A stretch of 64,000 nt of DNA from Curvibacter sp. PAE-UM (lineage in GTDB: Bacteria; Pseudomonadota; Gammaproteobacteria; Burkholderiales; Burkholderiaceae_C), in NCBI RefSeq assembly GCF_001432305.1, contig NZ_KQ483358.1, positions 2,787,710 through 2,851,709 on the forward strand, in the 5' to 3' direction. Positions 49,620 through 63,511 of the stretch are shown here, one piece after another. The notes beneath the pieces were generated by a model. The model had not been told where the DNA came from. It saw nothing but the letters and a program-made list of their open reading frames with translations, and ran no database searches. Position numbers and translations under genes: made by a program. The number at the start of each line of letters is the position of its first letter. Positions within the stretch are counted from its first letter, which is position 1.

Positions 49620-50696
49620 ATGAGCGCGCAATGTGAAGTGACCGCCAAGCAGGCCGCTGGCGCCCCCATGAGCGTGTTCGAGCGCTACCTCACGGTCTGG
49701 GTCATCCTGTGCATCGTGGCCGGCATCGCTCTGGGCCAGCTGATGCCCGAGCTGTTCCAGGCCATCGGCCGCATGGAACTGGCCCGGGTCAACCTGCCCG
49801 TGGGCGGGCTGATCTGGGTGATGATCATCCCCATGCTGGTCAAGGTGGACTTCGGCGCGCTGCACGAGGTGCGCCAGCATGTGAAGGGCATCGGTGTCAC
49901 GCTGTTCGTGAACTGGCTGGTCAAGCCCTTTTCCATGGCCTTGCTCGGCTGGTTCTTCATCCGGTATCTGTTCGCACCGCTGCTGCCGGCCGAGCAGATC
50001 GACAGCTACATCGCGGGCCTGATCCTGCTGGCCGCCGCGCCCTGCACGGCCATGGTCTTCGTCTGGAGCCGCCTGACCGGTGGCAACCCGCTGTTCACGC
50101 TGACGCAGGTGGCCGTGAACGACAGCATCATGGTCTTCGCCTTCGCACCGCTGGTGGCCTTGCTGCTGGGCCTGTCGGCCATCACGGTGCCCTGGGACAC
50201 CTTGCTGACCTCGGTCGTTCTGTACATCGTGATCCCGGTGATCCTCGCGCAGCTCTTGCGCGGGGCCCTGCTGGCCCGAGGGCAGGCCACCTTCGACGCC
50301 GCGATGCTCAGGATCGGCCCCTGGTCCATCTCGGCCCTGCTGGCCACCCTGGTGCTGCTCTTCGCCTTCCAGGGCGAGGCCATCCTGAAACAGCCGCTGA
50401 TCATCGCCCTGCTGGCCGTACCCATCCTGATCCAGGTTTTCTTCAACGCAGGCCTGGCCTACTGGCTCAACCGCGCCGTTGGTGAGAAGCACGAGATCGC
50501 CTGCCCCTCGGCGCTGATCGGGGCCTCCAACTTCTTCGAGCTGGCCGTGGCTGCCGCCATCAGCCTGTTCGGCTTCAACTCCGGTGCCGCGCTGGCCACC
50601 GTGGTCGGTGTGCTGATCGAAGTGCCAGTGATGCTGCTGGTGGTGCGCATCGTGAACCAGTCCAAGGGCTGGTACGAGCGCAGCGACACCGCCTGA
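49620..50696 (+). CDS. acr3: Acr3-type arsenite efflux transporter
   Basis: A 358-residue permease with ten helices. ERYLTVWVILCIVAGIALGQ at the start, the conserved cysteine in AAAPCTAMVFVWSRL and NFFELAVAAAISLFG are hallmark Acr3 segments. It exports arsenite (or antimonite) using the proton gradient. ATG 49620 immediately after the arsC stop; an upstream in-frame start inside arsC is not used. Last gene of the operon. Confidence 0.95.
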   Translation: MSAQCEVTAKQAAGAPMSVFERYLTVWVILCIVAGIALGQLMPELFQAIGRMELARVNLPVGGLIWVMIIPMLVKVDFGALHEVRQHVKGIGVTLFVNWLVKPFSMALLGWFFIRYLFAPLLPAEQIDSYIAGLILLAAAPCTAMVFVWSRLTGGNPLFTLTQVAVNDSIMVFAFAPLVALLLGLSAITVPWDTLLTSVVLYIVIPVILAQLLRGALLARGQATFDAAMLRIGPWSISALLATLVLLFAFQGEAILKQPLIIALLAVPILIQVFFNAGLAYWLNRAVGEKHEIACPSALIGASNFFELAVAAAISLFGFNSGAALATVVGVLIEVPVMLLVVRIVNQSKGWYERSDTA

Positions 50697-50699
50697 ACC

Positions 50700-52031
50700 T
50701 CAGGCGCGCAGGGTGGCGGCCAGGCGCTCGGCGCAGCCCTGAGCCTGGGCAGCATCACGCGCCTCCACCATGACGCGTACCAGCGGCTCGGTACCGCTGG
50801 CGCGGATCAGGACACGACCGCTGTCGCCGAGTTCGGCTTCCACAGCTTTCGTCTCCGAACCAAGCCGCGTGTTGGCCTTCCAGTCCTGGCCTGGCTGCAA
50901 ACGCACGTTGATCAGGGTCTGCGGGAACAGGGTCACGCTCGCCAGCAGCTGAGCCATGCTCTGGCCGCTGCGCACGCAGGTCTGCAGCACCTGCAGGGCC
51001 GACACCAGGCCGTCACCCGTGGTCTGTTTGTCCAGCGCCAGCAGGTGACCCGAGCCTTCGCCGCCCAGCAGCCACTTGTGCTTGTTCAGTTCTTCCAGCA
51101 CGTAACGGTCGCCGACCTTGGCGCGCACGAACTGCACACCGCGTTTCTTCAGTGCCACTTCGACAGCCATATTGGTCATGAGCGTGCCCACGACACCGGG
51201 CACGTGCTCGTCGCGGCCCAGCCGGTCGTCCACCATCAGGTAGAGCAGTTCGTCGCCGTTGTACAGGCGACCGTTGGCGTCGACCATCATCAGGCGATCG
51301 GCATCGCCATCGAGTGCCACACCGTAGTCGGCTTGGTGGGCCTTGACCGCGGCCACCAGCACCTCGGTGTGGGTGGCGCCGACCTCGTGATTGATGTTGA
51401 GGCCATCCGGCGCGCAGCCGATGGCGATCACTTCAGCGCCCAGCTCGTGAAAGACCTTGGGGGCGATCTGGTAGGCCGCACCGTGCGCGGCATCCACGAC
51501 GATCTTCAGGCCCTTGAGCGTGAGGTCCGTCGAGAAAGTGCTTTTGCAGAACTCGATGTACCGACCGGCTGCATCGTCGAGACGGCGCGCACGCCCCAGG
51601 CTGGCCGAGTCCACCCAGACCGGCGGCTCGTCCACCGCCGCTTCCACCGCCAGTTCCCACGCGTCAGGCAGCTTGCTGCCCTGGGCGCTGAAGAACTTGA
51701 TGCCGTTGTCGGGGTAGGCGTTGTGGCTGGCGCTGATGACCACCCCCAGCGAGGCACGCTGGGCGCGCGTCAGGTAGGCAACACCCGGCGTGGGCAGGGG
51801 GCCCAGCAGCACCACATCGACACCGGCGGAGTTGAAGCCGGATTCGAGCGCACTCTCCAGCATGTAGCCTGAAATGCGCGTGTCCTTGCCGATCAGCACC
51901 ACGGGGCGCTCTTCCGTGCGCTTGAGCACACGGCCCACGGCATGCGCCAGGCGCAACACGAAATCCGGGGTGATGGGGGCCTGCCCCACCGTGCCGCGGA
52001 TGCCGTCGGTGCCGAAGTATTTTCTGCTCAT
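50700..52031 (-). CDS. glmM: Phosphoglucosamine mutase
   Basis: A 443-residue enzyme converting glucosamine-6-phosphate to glucosamine-1-phosphate for peptidoglycan and lipopolysaccharide. Start [21 protein letters not shown], catalytic serine in [18 protein letters not shown], metal loop [11 protein letters not shown] and sugar loop [11 protein letters not shown]. Normal length. Follows folP on the same strand, the usual ftsH-folP-glmM order; only 3 bases from the acr3 stop (convergent). Confidence 0.98.
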   Translation of the reverse strand: MSRKYFGTDGIRGTVGQAPITPDFVLRLAHAVGRVLKRTEERPVVLIGKDTRISGYMLESALESGFNSAGVDVVLLGPLPTPGVAYLTRAQRASLGVVISASHNAYPDNGIKFFSAQGSKLPDAWELAVEAAVDEPPVWVDSASLGRARRLDDAAGRYIEFCKSTFSTDLTLKGLKIVVDAAHGAAYQIAPKVFHELGAEVIAIGCAPDGLNINHEVGATHTEVLVAAVKAHQADYGVALDGDADRLMMVDANGRLYNGDELLYLMVDDRLGRDEHVPGVVGTLMTNMAVEVALKKRGVQFVRAKVGDRYVLEELNKHKWLLGGEGSGHLLALDKQTTGDGLVSALQVLQTCVRSGQSMAQLLASVTLFPQTLINVRLQPGQDWKANTRLGSETKAVEAELGDSGRVLIRASGTEPLVRVMVEARDAAQAQGCAERLAATLRA

Positions 52032-52071
52032 ATTTCCATTCCCCTGCTCTGTCTTCGTTATTTAATGCTAC

Positions 52072-52935
52072 TTATTTTATAGCTGCCAGCACCTTCAGCG
52101 CCTGAGCGGTTTCCCGCACATCATGGACCCGCACGATGGCCGCGCCCCGCTCCACCGCCAGCAGCGCGGCCGCCACGCTGGGCGCCAAACGCTCGTGCTG
52201 GCCTGCCGGCACCGTGCTGCCCGGTGGCGGGCCGGCCACGGCCCCCCGGGAAGATTTGCGTGACCAGCCCGCCAGCAGAGGATAGCCGGCGGCCAGCAGC
52301 TCACTCTGGCGCGCCAGCAACGAGAAATTCTGCGCCACCGTCTTGCCGAAACCGATGCCGGGGTCGAGCACGATGCGCTCCCGGGCCACGCCCAGCGCGC
52401 GCAAGGCCTGCGCGGCCTCTTGCAGGAAAGCCTGGACGGCCGGCACGACGTCGCCCTCCATGGGCCTGACCTGCATGGTGCGGGGCTCACCATGCATGTG
52501 CATCAGGCAGACGCCGCAGTTCGGATGACGGGCGACGACCTGGCGGCCGTCCAGCGGATCGGCCGCAGCCTGCCAGCGTAGGGCCCAGATGTCGTTGACG
52601 ATGTCGGCCCCCAGGTCCAGCACGGCCTGCATGACCTGCGGTTTGTAGGTATCGATGGAGAGGGGAACGCCGAGCGTGAGCGCCTCGCGTAGCACCGGCA
52701 GCACACGCGCCAGCTCTTCGTCCAGCGGCACCTGCACGGCACCCGGGCGGGTTGATTCGCCACCGAGGTCCAGGATGTCAGCGCCGTCCTTGAGCAACTG
52801 TTCGCAGTGGACCAGCGCCGCGCGGGTGCTGGCATGACGGCCGCCGTCGGAAAAGGAGTCGGGCGTGATGTTGACGATGCCCATGACCTGCGGCCTGGCC
52901 AGGTCGATGGCGTAACGGGTGGTCTGCCAGATCAT
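52072..52935 (-). CDS. folP: Dihydropteroate synthase
   Basis: A 287-residue TIM-barrel enzyme joining p-aminobenzoate to dihydropterin pyrophosphate in folate synthesis, the sulfonamide target. GIVNITPDSFSDGGRH and LDLGGESTRPGAVQV are the two signature loops; GWSRKSSRGA carries the lysine/arginine contacts. ATG 52935 is chosen; the frame opens 21 bases earlier at TTG. Between ftsH and glmM as in most proteobacteria. Confidence 0.97.
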   Translation of the reverse strand: MIWQTTRYAIDLARPQVMGIVNITPDSFSDGGRHASTRAALVHCEQLLKDGADILDLGGESTRPGAVQVPLDEELARVLPVLREALTLGVPLSIDTYKPQVMQAVLDLGADIVNDIWALRWQAAADPLDGRQVVARHPNCGVCLMHMHGEPRTMQVRPMEGDVVPAVQAFLQEAAQALRALGVARERIVLDPGIGFGKTVAQNFSLLARQSELLAAGYPLLAGWSRKSSRGAVAGPPPGSTVPAGQHERLAPSVAAALLAVERGAAIVRVHDVRETAQALKVLAAIK

Positions 52936-52998
52936 GGAAAATCGGAGAGGGGCCAAACAAAACGGGGCGCTGGGCCCCGTTTGTGATTATCGCGCCGA

Positions 52999-54927
52999 TC
53001 AGGCAGCGGTTGGTGAAGGATCGGTCTTGACCGCCGGTGTGCCACCGGCATCACCACCGCCAGAGTTCGGCGTGCGCGGCGACCAGTCCTTCGGCGGACG
53101 CGGCTCCTTGCCGGCCATGATGTCATCCAGCTGCTCGGTATCGATGGTTTCCCACTCCAGCAGGGCCTTGGCCATGGCGTGCATCTTGTCGGCGTTGTCC
53201 TCGATCAGCTTGCGCGCCTCGGCGTACTGCTGGTCGATGATACGACGCACTTCGGCGTCGACCTTCTGCATGGTCTGCTCGCTGATGCTGGTGGTCTTGG
53301 TCACCGAACGGCCCAGGAACACTTCACCCTCGTTCTCGGCGTAGACCATGGGGCCCAGCGCATCGGTCATGCCATAGCGCATGACCATGTCGCGTGCGAT
53401 GTGGGTGGCACGCTCGAAGTCGTTGGAAGCGCCGGTGGTCATCTGGTTCATGAACACTTCTTCGGCGATGCGGCCGCCGAACAGCATGCTGATCTGGTTC
53501 AGCATGTACTCGCGGTCGTAGCTGTAACGGTCCTTTTCAGGCAGGCTCATGGTCACGCCCAGGGCGCGGCCACGCGGGATGATGGTGACCTTGTGCACCG
53601 GATCGCACTTGGGCAGCATCTTGCCGATCAGGGCGTGGCCGGACTCGTGGTAGGCCGTGTTGCGGCGCTCTTCCTCGGGCATGACCATGCTCTTGCGCTC
53701 GGGGCCCATGAGGATCTTGTCCTTGGCCTTCTCGAAGTCCTGCATCTCGACCACGCGCGCATTGCGACGCGCGGCCATCAGCGCGGCTTCGTTGCACAGG
53801 TTGGCCAGATCGGCACCGCTCATGCCGGGGGTGCCGCGGGCGATGATGGCCGGGGCCACGTCCTGCCCGATCGGGATCTTGCGCATGTGCACATTGAGGA
53901 TCTGTTCGCGGCCGCGGATGTCGGGCAGCGTGACGTAGACCTGGCGGTCGAAACGGCCCGGGCGTAGCAGGGCGGCGTCCAGGATGTCCGGGCGGTTGGT
54001 GGCAGCCACCACGATCACACCCAGGTTGGTCTCGAAACCGTCCATCTCGACCAGCATCTGGTTGAGGGTCTGCTCGCGCTCGTCGTTGCCGCCGCCCAGG
54101 CCAGCGCCACGCTGGCGACCGACGGCGTCGATTTCATCGATGAAGATGATGCAGGGCGCGTTTTTCTTGGCGTTCTCGAACATGTCGCGCACGCGGGCCG
54201 CGCCCACGCCGACGAACATTTCAACGAAGTCGGAACCAGAGATGCTGAAGAACGGCACCTTGGCTTCGCCGGCAATGCCCTTGGCCAGCAGCGTCTTGCC
54301 GGTGCCCGGGGGGCCGACCAGCAACAGGCCGCGCGGGATGCGCCCGCCGAGTTTCTGGAATTTCTGCGGGTCTTTCAGGAAGTCCACGACTTCCTTGACC
54401 TCTTCCTTGGCCTCGTCGCAACCGGCCACGTCCGCAAACGTGACCAGGTTGTTGTTCTCATCGAGCATGCGCGCCTTGCTCTTGCCGAAGCTGAAGGCGC
54501 CGCCCTTGCCGCCGCCCTGCATCTGGCGCATGAAGTAGATCCAGACACCGATCAGCAGCAGCATGGGGCCCCAGCTGACCAGCAGGGTCATGAGCAGGGA
54601 GCCCTCCTCGCGGGGCTTGACGTCGAACTTGACGCCGTTGTTGATCAGGTCGCCGACCAGGCCGCGGTCCAGGTAGGTGGCGGTGGTACGCACCTTGCGA
54701 TCATCGGTGGTGGTGGCAATGATTTCGGTGCCGCCGGGGCCTTCCTGGATCAGCGCGCTCTTGATGCGATTGCTGCGCACTTCCTCCAGGAAATCGGAGT
54801 AGCCCAGCGTGCCGGTCGCGGCGCCACTGCGGGTGTCGAACTGCTTGAACACCGTGAAGAGCACAAGCGCGATCACCAGCCAGACGGCGACTTTAGAAAA
54901 CCACTGATTATTCAAGTGCAGCTCCAA
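52999..54927 (-). CDS. ftsH: ATP-dependent zinc metalloprotease FtsH
   Basis: A 642-residue membrane protease with two N-terminal helices, AAA+ module (Walker [22 protein letters not shown] region with RPGRFDRQ) and zinc site HESGHALIG. It degrades membrane proteins and regulators such as LpxC. C-terminal tail is short and Gly/Ser/Pro rich. Full length. Lies downstream of rlmE on the same strand, the conserved rlmE-ftsH pair. Confidence 0.98.
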   Translation of the reverse strand: MELHLNNQWFSKVAVWLVIALVLFTVFKQFDTRSGAATGTLGYSDFLEEVRSNRIKSALIQEGPGGTEIIATTTDDRKVRTTATYLDRGLVGDLINNGVKFDVKPREEGSLLMTLLVSWGPMLLLIGVWIYFMRQMQGGGKGGAFSFGKSKARMLDENNNLVTFADVAGCDEAKEEVKEVVDFLKDPQKFQKLGGRIPRGLLLVGPPGTGKTLLAKGIAGEAKVPFFSISGSDFVEMFVGVGAARVRDMFENAKKNAPCIIFIDEIDAVGRQRGAGLGGGNDEREQTLNQMLVEMDGFETNLGVIVVAATNRPDILDAALLRPGRFDRQVYVTLPDIRGREQILNVHMRKIPIGQDVAPAIIARGTPGMSGADLANLCNEAALMAARRNARVVEMQDFEKAKDKILMGPERKSMVMPEEERRNTAYHESGHALIGKMLPKCDPVHKVTIIPRGRALGVTMSLPEKDRYSYDREYMLNQISMLFGGRIAEEVFMNQMTTGASNDFERATHIARDMVMRYGMTDALGPMVYAENEGEVFLGRSVTKTTSISEQTMQKVDAEVRRIIDQQYAEARKLIEDNADKMHAMAKALLEWETIDTEQLDDIMAGKEPRPPKDWSPRTPNSGGGDAGGTPAVKTDPSPTAA

Positions 54928-55081
54928 TAGGGATGCCAGGGAAAAACATAGCTTGTACCCATTTTAGGCGTTTCAAGCCTGGGCCCGATTGATTTTGCCT
55001 GCGACAGCCATTGATCATGGAGGGGATTTGGGGGCGATTTCACGCTTTACACCCCGCTCCTTTGCGCCACGGGGGAAAAGA

Positions 55082-55750
55082 TCAAGCGGCCGCCACTTGC
55101 TTCAGGCCCACGCCCACCAGGAAAGTTTCAGACGAACGGTCGCGCGAAGCCTTGGGTTTGACGGGTTTGACGGTCTGGAAATTGGCCCGGAAGTGCTGGA
55201 TGATCTCTTCGTAACCCCGGCCGTGGAAAACTTTGGCCACCAGGGCGCCCGAGGGCTTGAGATGGTGCTGGCAGAAATCAATCGCCAGCTCGATCAGGTG
55301 CTCCATCCGGGCCGCATCGACCGAGGACACGCCCGAGAGGTTGGGCGCCATGTCCGAGACCACCACATCGGCCTGGCGGCCCTGCAGCAGCTCTTCCAGC
55401 CGGGCCAGCACCTCGGGTTCGCCAAAATCACCCTGGATGTACTGCACGCCCTCGATCGGCTCCATGGCCAGCAGGTCCAGGCCGATGATGGTGCCCTTGA
55501 GTTCACCCACCGCCGCCCCGCCGGGCGCCATGCGGCGGCGCAGGTACTGGCTCCAGGCGCCGGGGGCGCAGCCCAGGTCCACCACCACCTGGCCGGGTTT
55601 GATCAGGCGCAGGGTTTCGTCGATTTCCTTGAGCTTGTAGGCCGCCCGCGCCCGATACCCCTCCTTCTGCGCCAGCTTGACGTAGGTATCGTTGACATGG
55701 TCGTTGAGCCAGGCCTTGTTGACCTTCTTGCTCTTGGTATTGACTTTCAT
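55082..55750 (-). CDS. rlmE: 23S rRNA 2'-O-ribose U2552 methyltransferase RlmE (FtsJ)
   Basis: A 222-residue SAM-dependent enzyme: [13 protein letters not shown]-like start ([16 protein letters not shown]), SAM motif [24 protein letters not shown] and the K-D-K-E tetrad including the lysine in [10 protein letters not shown]. It modifies U2552 of 23S rRNA late in assembly. ATG 55750 follows AAGGAAAG. Divergent from yhbY and upstream of ftsH. Confidence 0.97.
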   Translation of the reverse strand: MKVNTKSKKVNKAWLNDHVNDTYVKLAQKEGYRARAAYKLKEIDETLRLIKPGQVVVDLGCAPGAWSQYLRRRMAPGGAAVGELKGTIIGLDLLAMEPIEGVQYIQGDFGEPEVLARLEELLQGRQADVVVSDMAPNLSGVSSVDAARMEHLIELAIDFCQHHLKPSGALVAKVFHGRGYEEIIQHFRANFQTVKPVKPKASRDRSSETFLVGVGLKQVAAA

Positions 55751-55809
55751 TTCTTTCCTTCGGGACGGAACAAGTGTCCCCATCCCAACAATCCAACGAT
55801 AATACGGAC

Positions 55810-56283
55810 ATGCCCGCTATACAACTGACCCCTGCCGAACGCAAGGAATTCCGTGCCGACGCCCATCACCTCGACCCCGTCGTGATGATCGGCAACGACG
55901 GCCTGACGGCCGCCGTCAAGAAGGAAACCGACTCTGCCCTCAAGGCCCATGGCCTGATCAAGGTGCGTGTCTTCTCGGATGACCGCGCCGCACGCGAAAC
56001 CATCTTCCAGACGCTGGCCGAGGAGCTCAATGCCGCCCCCATCCAGCACATCGGCAAGCTGCTGGTGCTCTGGCGCCCCAAGCCGGAGAAAGAACGCGTC
56101 GAGGACGAGGACCGCAAACCCGGTCCGCGTGACGTCAAGGTGCTCAAGTTCAGCAAACGCGGCGGTCAGCGCCCCGAAGTCCAGGTGCTGCGCGTGCTGG
56201 GCAACCAGCGCCTGACACCCGGCGGCAAGGTCAAGCGGGCCAAGCCCAAGCAGACCAGCGTCAAGAAACGCAGTCAGACCTGA
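55810..56283 (+). CDS. yhbY: YhbY-family ribosome-assembly RNA-binding protein
   Basis: A 157-residue protein. Residues 1-97 are the CRM/YhbY domain ([28 protein letters not shown], then a GxxG-type turn) that binds pre-50S RNA. A basic tail of about 60 residues extends it past the E. coli protein (97 residues), ending [13 protein letters not shown]. Divergent from rlmE, a conserved pairing. Its 3' end overlaps the DUF4149 gene by 10 bases on the other strand. Confidence 0.95.
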   Translation: MPAIQLTPAERKEFRADAHHLDPVVMIGNDGLTAAVKKETDSALKAHGLIKVRVFSDDRAARETIFQTLAEELNAAPIQHIGKLLVLWRPKPEKERVEDEDRKPGPRDVKVLKFSKRGGQRPEVQVLRVLGNQRLTPGGKVKRAKPKQTSVKKRSQT

Positions 56284-56717
56284 CGTTTCCCCAGCCGCCA
56301 GAAAGTCAGGGCGGCAAACACCCACTGCGTGAAGTACATGGCACTGCCGATGCGGTGCCAGACCGCCAGGTTCTCCCGCGCCACGATGCGCGGTGCCACC
56401 GCGAACTCCGCCAGCAGGGCCAGCAGCAGCCCCCCCACGACGAGCAGCCGGGCGGCGTGCAGCGGAGGAGGGTCCCCCTCCTCCCCTTCTTGCGGACGTG
56501 AAGCCAGCAAGAGCAGCAAGGTACAGGCGACGGAGACCCAGGTCTGCGCCGTAAAGAACCTGGCCGCCAGCGTACCGGCCATGGTGCCGGGCAAATGTGC
56601 GAACAGCAGCGGCACCACCAGGAACCCGATGGTCGTCAGGCTGCCCCACCAAAGGGCGGCCGCCCAGCGCGGCAAGGCCTGAACGAAACGGGACAGGGGA
56701 GCGGAAATGACGTTCAC
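56274..56717 (-). CDS. DUF4149 membrane protein
   Basis: A 147-residue protein with four membrane helices. WAAALWWGSLTTIGFLVVPLLFAHLP at the start and FAVAPRIVARENLAVWHRIGSAMYF are characteristic of the DUF4149 (TMEM205-like) family; function unknown. Its start overlaps the greA stop by 4 bases, so it is co-transcribed with greA, an arrangement common in Burkholderiales. Confidence 0.85.
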   Translation of the reverse strand: MNVISAPLSRFVQALPRWAAALWWGSLTTIGFLVVPLLFAHLPGTMAGTLAARFFTAQTWVSVACTLLLLLASRPQEGEEGDPPPLHAARLLVVGGLLLALLAEFAVAPRIVARENLAVWHRIGSAMYFTQWVFAALTFWRLGKRQV

Positions 56718-57190
56718 CGGTAGCTGACGCCCACGATCTCGTAGCGCTTGATGCCACCCGGCGCCTGCACCTCGGCCGTGTCGCCCTCTTCCTTGCCGAT
56801 CAGGGCACGGGCGATGGGGCTGCCGACGTTGATCAGGCCCAGCTTGAGATCGGCTTCGTCCTCGCCCACGATCTGGTAGGTCACCGCGTCGCCGGTGGAT
56901 TCATCTTCCAGCTTGACCGTGGCACCGAACACCACCTTGCCGCCGGCATCGATGGAGGTCGGGTCGATGACCTGGGAGGCGGAGAGCTTGCTCTCGATTT
57001 CCTGGATGCGGCCTTCGATGAAACCCTGGCGATCCTTGGCGGCATCGTATTCGGCGTTCTCGCTCAGGTCGCCCTGGGCGCGCGCTTCGGCAATGGCATT
57101 GATCACCCCAGGGCGATCCACCGTCTTGAGACGGTGCAATTCGGCCTTGAGCTTTTCAGCGCCGCGGGTCGTGATCGGAATGGTGGCCAT
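56714..57190 (-). CDS. greA: Transcription elongation factor GreA
   Basis: A 158-residue factor that rescues backtracked RNA polymerase by stimulating transcript cleavage. N-terminal coiled coil with LSENAEYDAAKDRQGFIEGR (acidic tip Asp/Glu), C-terminal FKBP-like domain with LGLINVGSPIARALIGKEEGD. Normal length. Downstream of carB on the same strand, separated by the structured element 57264-57535. Confidence 0.98.
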   Translation of the reverse strand: MATIPITTRGAEKLKAELHRLKTVDRPGVINAIAEARAQGDLSENAEYDAAKDRQGFIEGRIQEIESKLSASQVIDPTSIDAGGKVVFGATVKLEDESTGDAVTYQIVGEDEADLKLGLINVGSPIARALIGKEEGDTAEVQAPGGIKRYEIVGVSYR

Positions 57191-57263
57191 GTCTCTGAGT
57201 TCTTAAGGGGTAAAAGTAAAGGGGACAGACCGGCGCCCGGCGCCAGCCTGCCCCCGGCAGGTG

Positions 57264-57535
57264 GGGATGCTCTGCGCGGATTTTAGCAGTGCGCGTTCGA
57301 GTCCAAAACGGGATGATTTGACCGCCAACACCACGCAGCGTGTGCTGCAGCACACGCAAGGGGTTTGGTGGGCAAAGGGCCCGTTTTGGTTCGAACCCGT
57401 AGGGGCGTGGTTTTGCGGGCGATCCGCGGCGTTGCAAAACCAGGCAAGCCGTCCAGGCTTGCCTTGGGTTTTGCGCCTTGCGGCTCATCCCGCAAAACAA
57501 CGCCGCGCGCCGCTAAAACCCACGCAGAGCATCCC
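57264..57535. ncRNA. Structured intergenic element 2 (between carB and greA)
   Basis: No protein. Outer arms 57264-57289 with 57510-57535 (about 22 of 26 paired). Inside: TTCGA-CCAAAACGGG (57296-57312) with its complement 57380-57395; hairpin GCGTGTGC/GCACACGC (57338-57357); stem GGCGTGGTTTTGCGGG (57404-57419) with 57489-57504; and hairpin 57434-57474 with GGCAAGCC/GGCTTGCC. It is the sibling of element 1 at 41500-41840: same order and loops, different bases in the stems, complementary in each. It occupies most of the 350-base gap between carB and greA. May be an RNA or a hairpin DNA repeat. Confidence 0.6.
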
Positions 57536-57540
57536 TTGAT

Positions 57541-60783
<3,243 letters not shown>

Positions 60784-60784
60784 G

Positions 60785-61948
60785 TTATTTCTTCTCCATC
60801 AGTGCCGTGAAGCGATCAAACAGGTAGGCAATGTCGTGCGGGCCGGGCGAAGCTTCCGGGTGGCCCTGGAAGCAGAAGGCCGGCTTGTCGGTGCGGGCCA
60901 GGCCCTGCAGTGTGCCGTCGAACAGGCTCACGTGGGTGGCACGCAGGTTGGCGGGCAGCGATTTCTCGTCCACGGCGAAACCGTGGTTCTGACTGGTGAT
61001 GGACACACGGCCACTGTCCAGGTCTTTCACCGGGTGGTTGGCGCCGTGGTGGCCAAACTTCATCTTGAAGGTCTTGGCGCCCGAGGCCAGCGCCATGATC
61101 TGGTGACCCAGGCAGATGCCGAAGGTCGGGATACCGGTCTCGATCAGCTCGCGTGCAGCTTTGATGGCGTAGTCGCAGGGCTCCGGATCACCGGGACCGT
61201 TGGAGAGGAAGATGCCGTCCGGCTTGTGCTTGAGCACCTCGGCCGCGGGCGTCTGTGCCGGCACCACGGTGACCTTGACGCCGCGGGAGGCCAGCATGCG
61301 CAGGATGTTCTTCTTGACGCCGAAGTCATAGGCCACGACATGGAACTTGGGCTTGTCCAGTGTGCCGTAACCCGAACCCAGTTGCCATTCGGTCTGGGTC
61401 CAGTCGTAACCCTTGGCGGTCGTGACCACCTTGGCCAGATCGAGGCCGGCCATATTGGGTGCGCCCTTGGCAGCGGCAATCGCCTGGTCGATCAGCGCCT
61501 GGGTCACCGGCTGGCCAGCGGCCAGCGCGACGATGGCGCCGTTCTGCGCGCCCTTGCTGCGCAGGTGGCGGGTCAGCTTGCGGGTGTCGAGGTTGGCAAT
61601 GGCCACGGTCTTCTCGCGCACCAGGTACTGAGAGAGCGTCTCGGTGCTGCGGAAGTTGGACGCCAGCAGGGGCAGGTCCTTGATGATGAGGCCGGCGGCA
61701 TGGATCTTCTCGGCTTCGATGTCCTCGGGGTTGATGCCGTAGTTGCCGATGTGCGGATACGTGAGGGTCACGATCTGCCGGCAGTAACTCGGATCAGTGA
61801 GGATTTCCTGGTAGCCGGTCATGGCGGTGTTGAACACCACCTCGCCGACCGTGGTGCCGGTGGCACCGATGGAATTGCCGATAAAGACCGTGCCGTCTGC
61901 GAGCGCCAGAATGGCGTGAGGGGTGGTTCCCTGGAGAGACAAAAGCAC
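60785..61948 (-). CDS. carA: Carbamoyl-phosphate synthase small subunit (glutaminase)
   Basis: A 387-residue class-I glutamine amidotransferase: N-terminal CPSase domain ([21 protein letters not shown]) and C-terminal triad with the nucleophilic cysteine in [16 protein letters not shown] and the His/Glu pair at the end ([13 protein letters not shown]). It passes ammonia through a tunnel to CarB. carA-carB is the usual order. Normal length. Confidence 0.98.
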   Translation of the reverse strand: MLLSLQGTTPHAILALADGTVFIGNSIGATGTTVGEVVFNTAMTGYQEILTDPSYCRQIVTLTYPHIGNYGINPEDIEAEKIHAAGLIIKDLPLLASNFRSTETLSQYLVREKTVAIANLDTRKLTRHLRSKGAQNGAIVALAAGQPVTQALIDQAIAAAKGAPNMAGLDLAKVVTTAKGYDWTQTEWQLGSGYGTLDKPKFHVVAYDFGVKKNILRMLASRGVKVTVVPAQTPAAEVLKHKPDGIFLSNGPGDPEPCDYAIKAARELIETGIPTFGICLGHQIMALASGAKTFKMKFGHHGANHPVKDLDSGRVSITSQNHGFAVDEKSLPANLRATHVSLFDGTLQGLARTDKPAFCFQGHPEASPGPHDIAYLFDRFTALMEKK

Positions 61949-62070
61949 TGGGTACTCCGTTGGTTACGGGCGCGCCCACGCACTTACAGGAACGGGTCCT
62001 GGCTGCTGCTTTTGAGAGGGATGTTCGGCCTGAAATGCGCTGGGGCGGCTGGATTTCTGAACAGTTCAAG

Positions 62071-62076
62071 ATTATA
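62071..62076 (-). promoter_or_regulatory. -10 element upstream of carA
   Basis: TATAAT on the minus strand, 123 bases before the carA start. No good -35 is at the standard distance. carAB operons are usually controlled by arginine and pyrimidine signals, but no ARG box is evident to me. Confidence 0.45.
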
Positions 62077-62146
62077 GCTTAGGGCCGATGTCCCCTCGCA
62101 GCCTTCGCCTTGCACGGGCCGCCTTGAAACCGCAGCAAGAAACGAT

Positions 62147-62926
62147 TCAGGTCGCAGCGACCGCCACGGCGCTGGCGTGCAGGCAGATGGCCGCAGCGGC
62201 GGCCACGTTGAGCGACTCCTCACCGCCGGGCTGGGCGATGCGCACGGAGAATGCGGCGCGGGCCATCAGCTCGGCGCCCACGCCCTGCCCTTCGTGGCCC
62301 AAAGCCCAGGCGCAGGGCCAGGGCAAGGTCTGCCGGTGGATCAGTTCACCCTGGTGCGAGCTGGTGACGATGATGGGCACGGCCAGCTCATCGAGCACCA
62401 CTGGCTCCACACTCTCGACCAGACGCAGTGCGAAATGCGCGCCCATGCCGGCGCGTAGCACCTTGGGACTCCACAAGGCCGCGGTGCCCTTGAGGGCAAT
62501 CACCTGCTGGAAACCGAAGGCCGCCGCACTGCGCAGGATGGATCCCACGTTGCCGGCGTCCTGCACGCGGTCGAGGATGACCGAGGCCAAGCCGGACTGC
62601 AAAGCCACGTCAACCGGCAGGTCAAACACAAAACCCAGACGCGCCGGCGATTCCAGGCCGCTGAGGCCGTCGAACAGCGCATCGGGCACCAGGAGGGTCT
62701 TGGCCGCAGACGCACCGAACTCAGCCGCCCAAACCGGCCAGGCCGATTCGGCGAACACGGCGATGGCTGGCTGGCGCCCACGCTGCAAGGCAGCGCGGCA
62801 GAGATGATCTCCCTCGATCCAGAAACGCCCTGCCTTGCGATAGGCCGTGCTGTCCTGCGCCAGGCGGCGCAACTCCTTGAGCAAGGGGTTGTCGCGCGAA
62901 CTGATGGAGACCGGCTCTTGGCTCAC
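62147..62926 (-). CDS. TrmH/SpoU family RNA 2'-O-methyltransferase
   Basis: A 259-residue SPOUT enzyme. The N-terminal substrate-binding part ([25 protein letters not shown]) precedes the trefoil knot with [34 protein letters not shown] and [20 protein letters not shown]. Such proteins 2'-O-methylate a ribose in rRNA or tRNA (RlmB/TrmH group); the exact target is not set. GTG start 62926 overlaps the rnhB stop as GTGA and has GGAGG 7 bases upstream. Operon with rnhB and lpxB. Confidence 0.93.
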   Translation of the reverse strand: MSQEPVSISSRDNPLLKELRRLAQDSTAYRKAGRFWIEGDHLCRAALQRGRQPAIAVFAESAWPVWAAEFGASAAKTLLVPDALFDGLSGLESPARLGFVFDLPVDVALQSGLASVILDRVQDAGNVGSILRSAAAFGFQQVIALKGTAALWSPKVLRAGMGAHFALRLVESVEPVVLDELAVPIIVTSSHQGELIHRQTLPWPCAWALGHEGQGVGAELMARAAFSVRIAQPGGEESLNVAAAAAICLHASAVAVAAT

Positions 62927-63498
62927 CTCAACACCTCCGTCACCGGCGCAAAAGTCTTGCGGTGCTGTGGGCAGGCGCCGTGCGCGCGCAAGGCCGCCAG
63001 GTGCTCGGCCGTACCGTAGCCCTTGTGCGCAGCAAAGCCGTACTGCGGGAACTCGCGGTCGTATTCTGCGCACCAGCGATCGCGGTGCACCTTGGCCAGG
63101 ATGGATGCGGCGGAAATCGCCGGCACCGTGGCGTCGCCCTTCACGATCGCCTCGGCCAGCACGTCCAGCACCGGCAGGCGGTTGCCGTCCACCAGCACCT
63201 TGGCGGGCTTGAGGCGCAGGCCCTCGACGGCACGGCGCATGGCCAGCAGCGTGGCCTGCAGGATATTCAGCGTGTCGATCTCTTCCACGCTGGCTTCGGC
63301 GATCGAGCAGCACAGGGCCTTGGCGCGGATCTCGTCGTACAGCTTCTCGCGACGCGCGGCCGTGAGCTTCTTGGAATCGGCCAGGCCGGCGATGGGGTTC
63401 AGCTCATCCAGGATGACGGCGGCCGCCACCACCGGGCCGGCCAGCGGGCCGCGGCCGGCCTCATCCACCCCGGCGATCAAACCCGGGGTGTCCCACAT
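62923..63498 (-). CDS. rnhB: Ribonuclease HII
   Basis: About 191 residues removing RNA or single ribonucleotides from DNA. Catalytic DEDD signature: [16 protein letters not shown] near the start, ADSKKLTA, and the later [10 protein letters not shown] aspartate. A longer start at ATG 63540 would overlap lpxB; ATG 63498 avoids this and gives a normal length. Downstream of lpxB by about 13 bases, overlapping the methyltransferase by 4. Confidence 0.95.
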   Translation of the reverse strand: MWDTPGLIAGVDEAGRGPLAGPVVAAAVILDELNPIAGLADSKKLTAARREKLYDEIRAKALCCSIAEASVEEIDTLNILQATLLAMRRAVEGLRLKPAKVLVDGNRLPVLDVLAEAIVKGDATVPAISAASILAKVHRDRWCAEYDREFPQYGFAAHKGYGTAEHLAALRAHGACPQHRKTFAPVTEVLR

Positions 63499-63511
63499 CA
63501 GCGTGGCCTGT

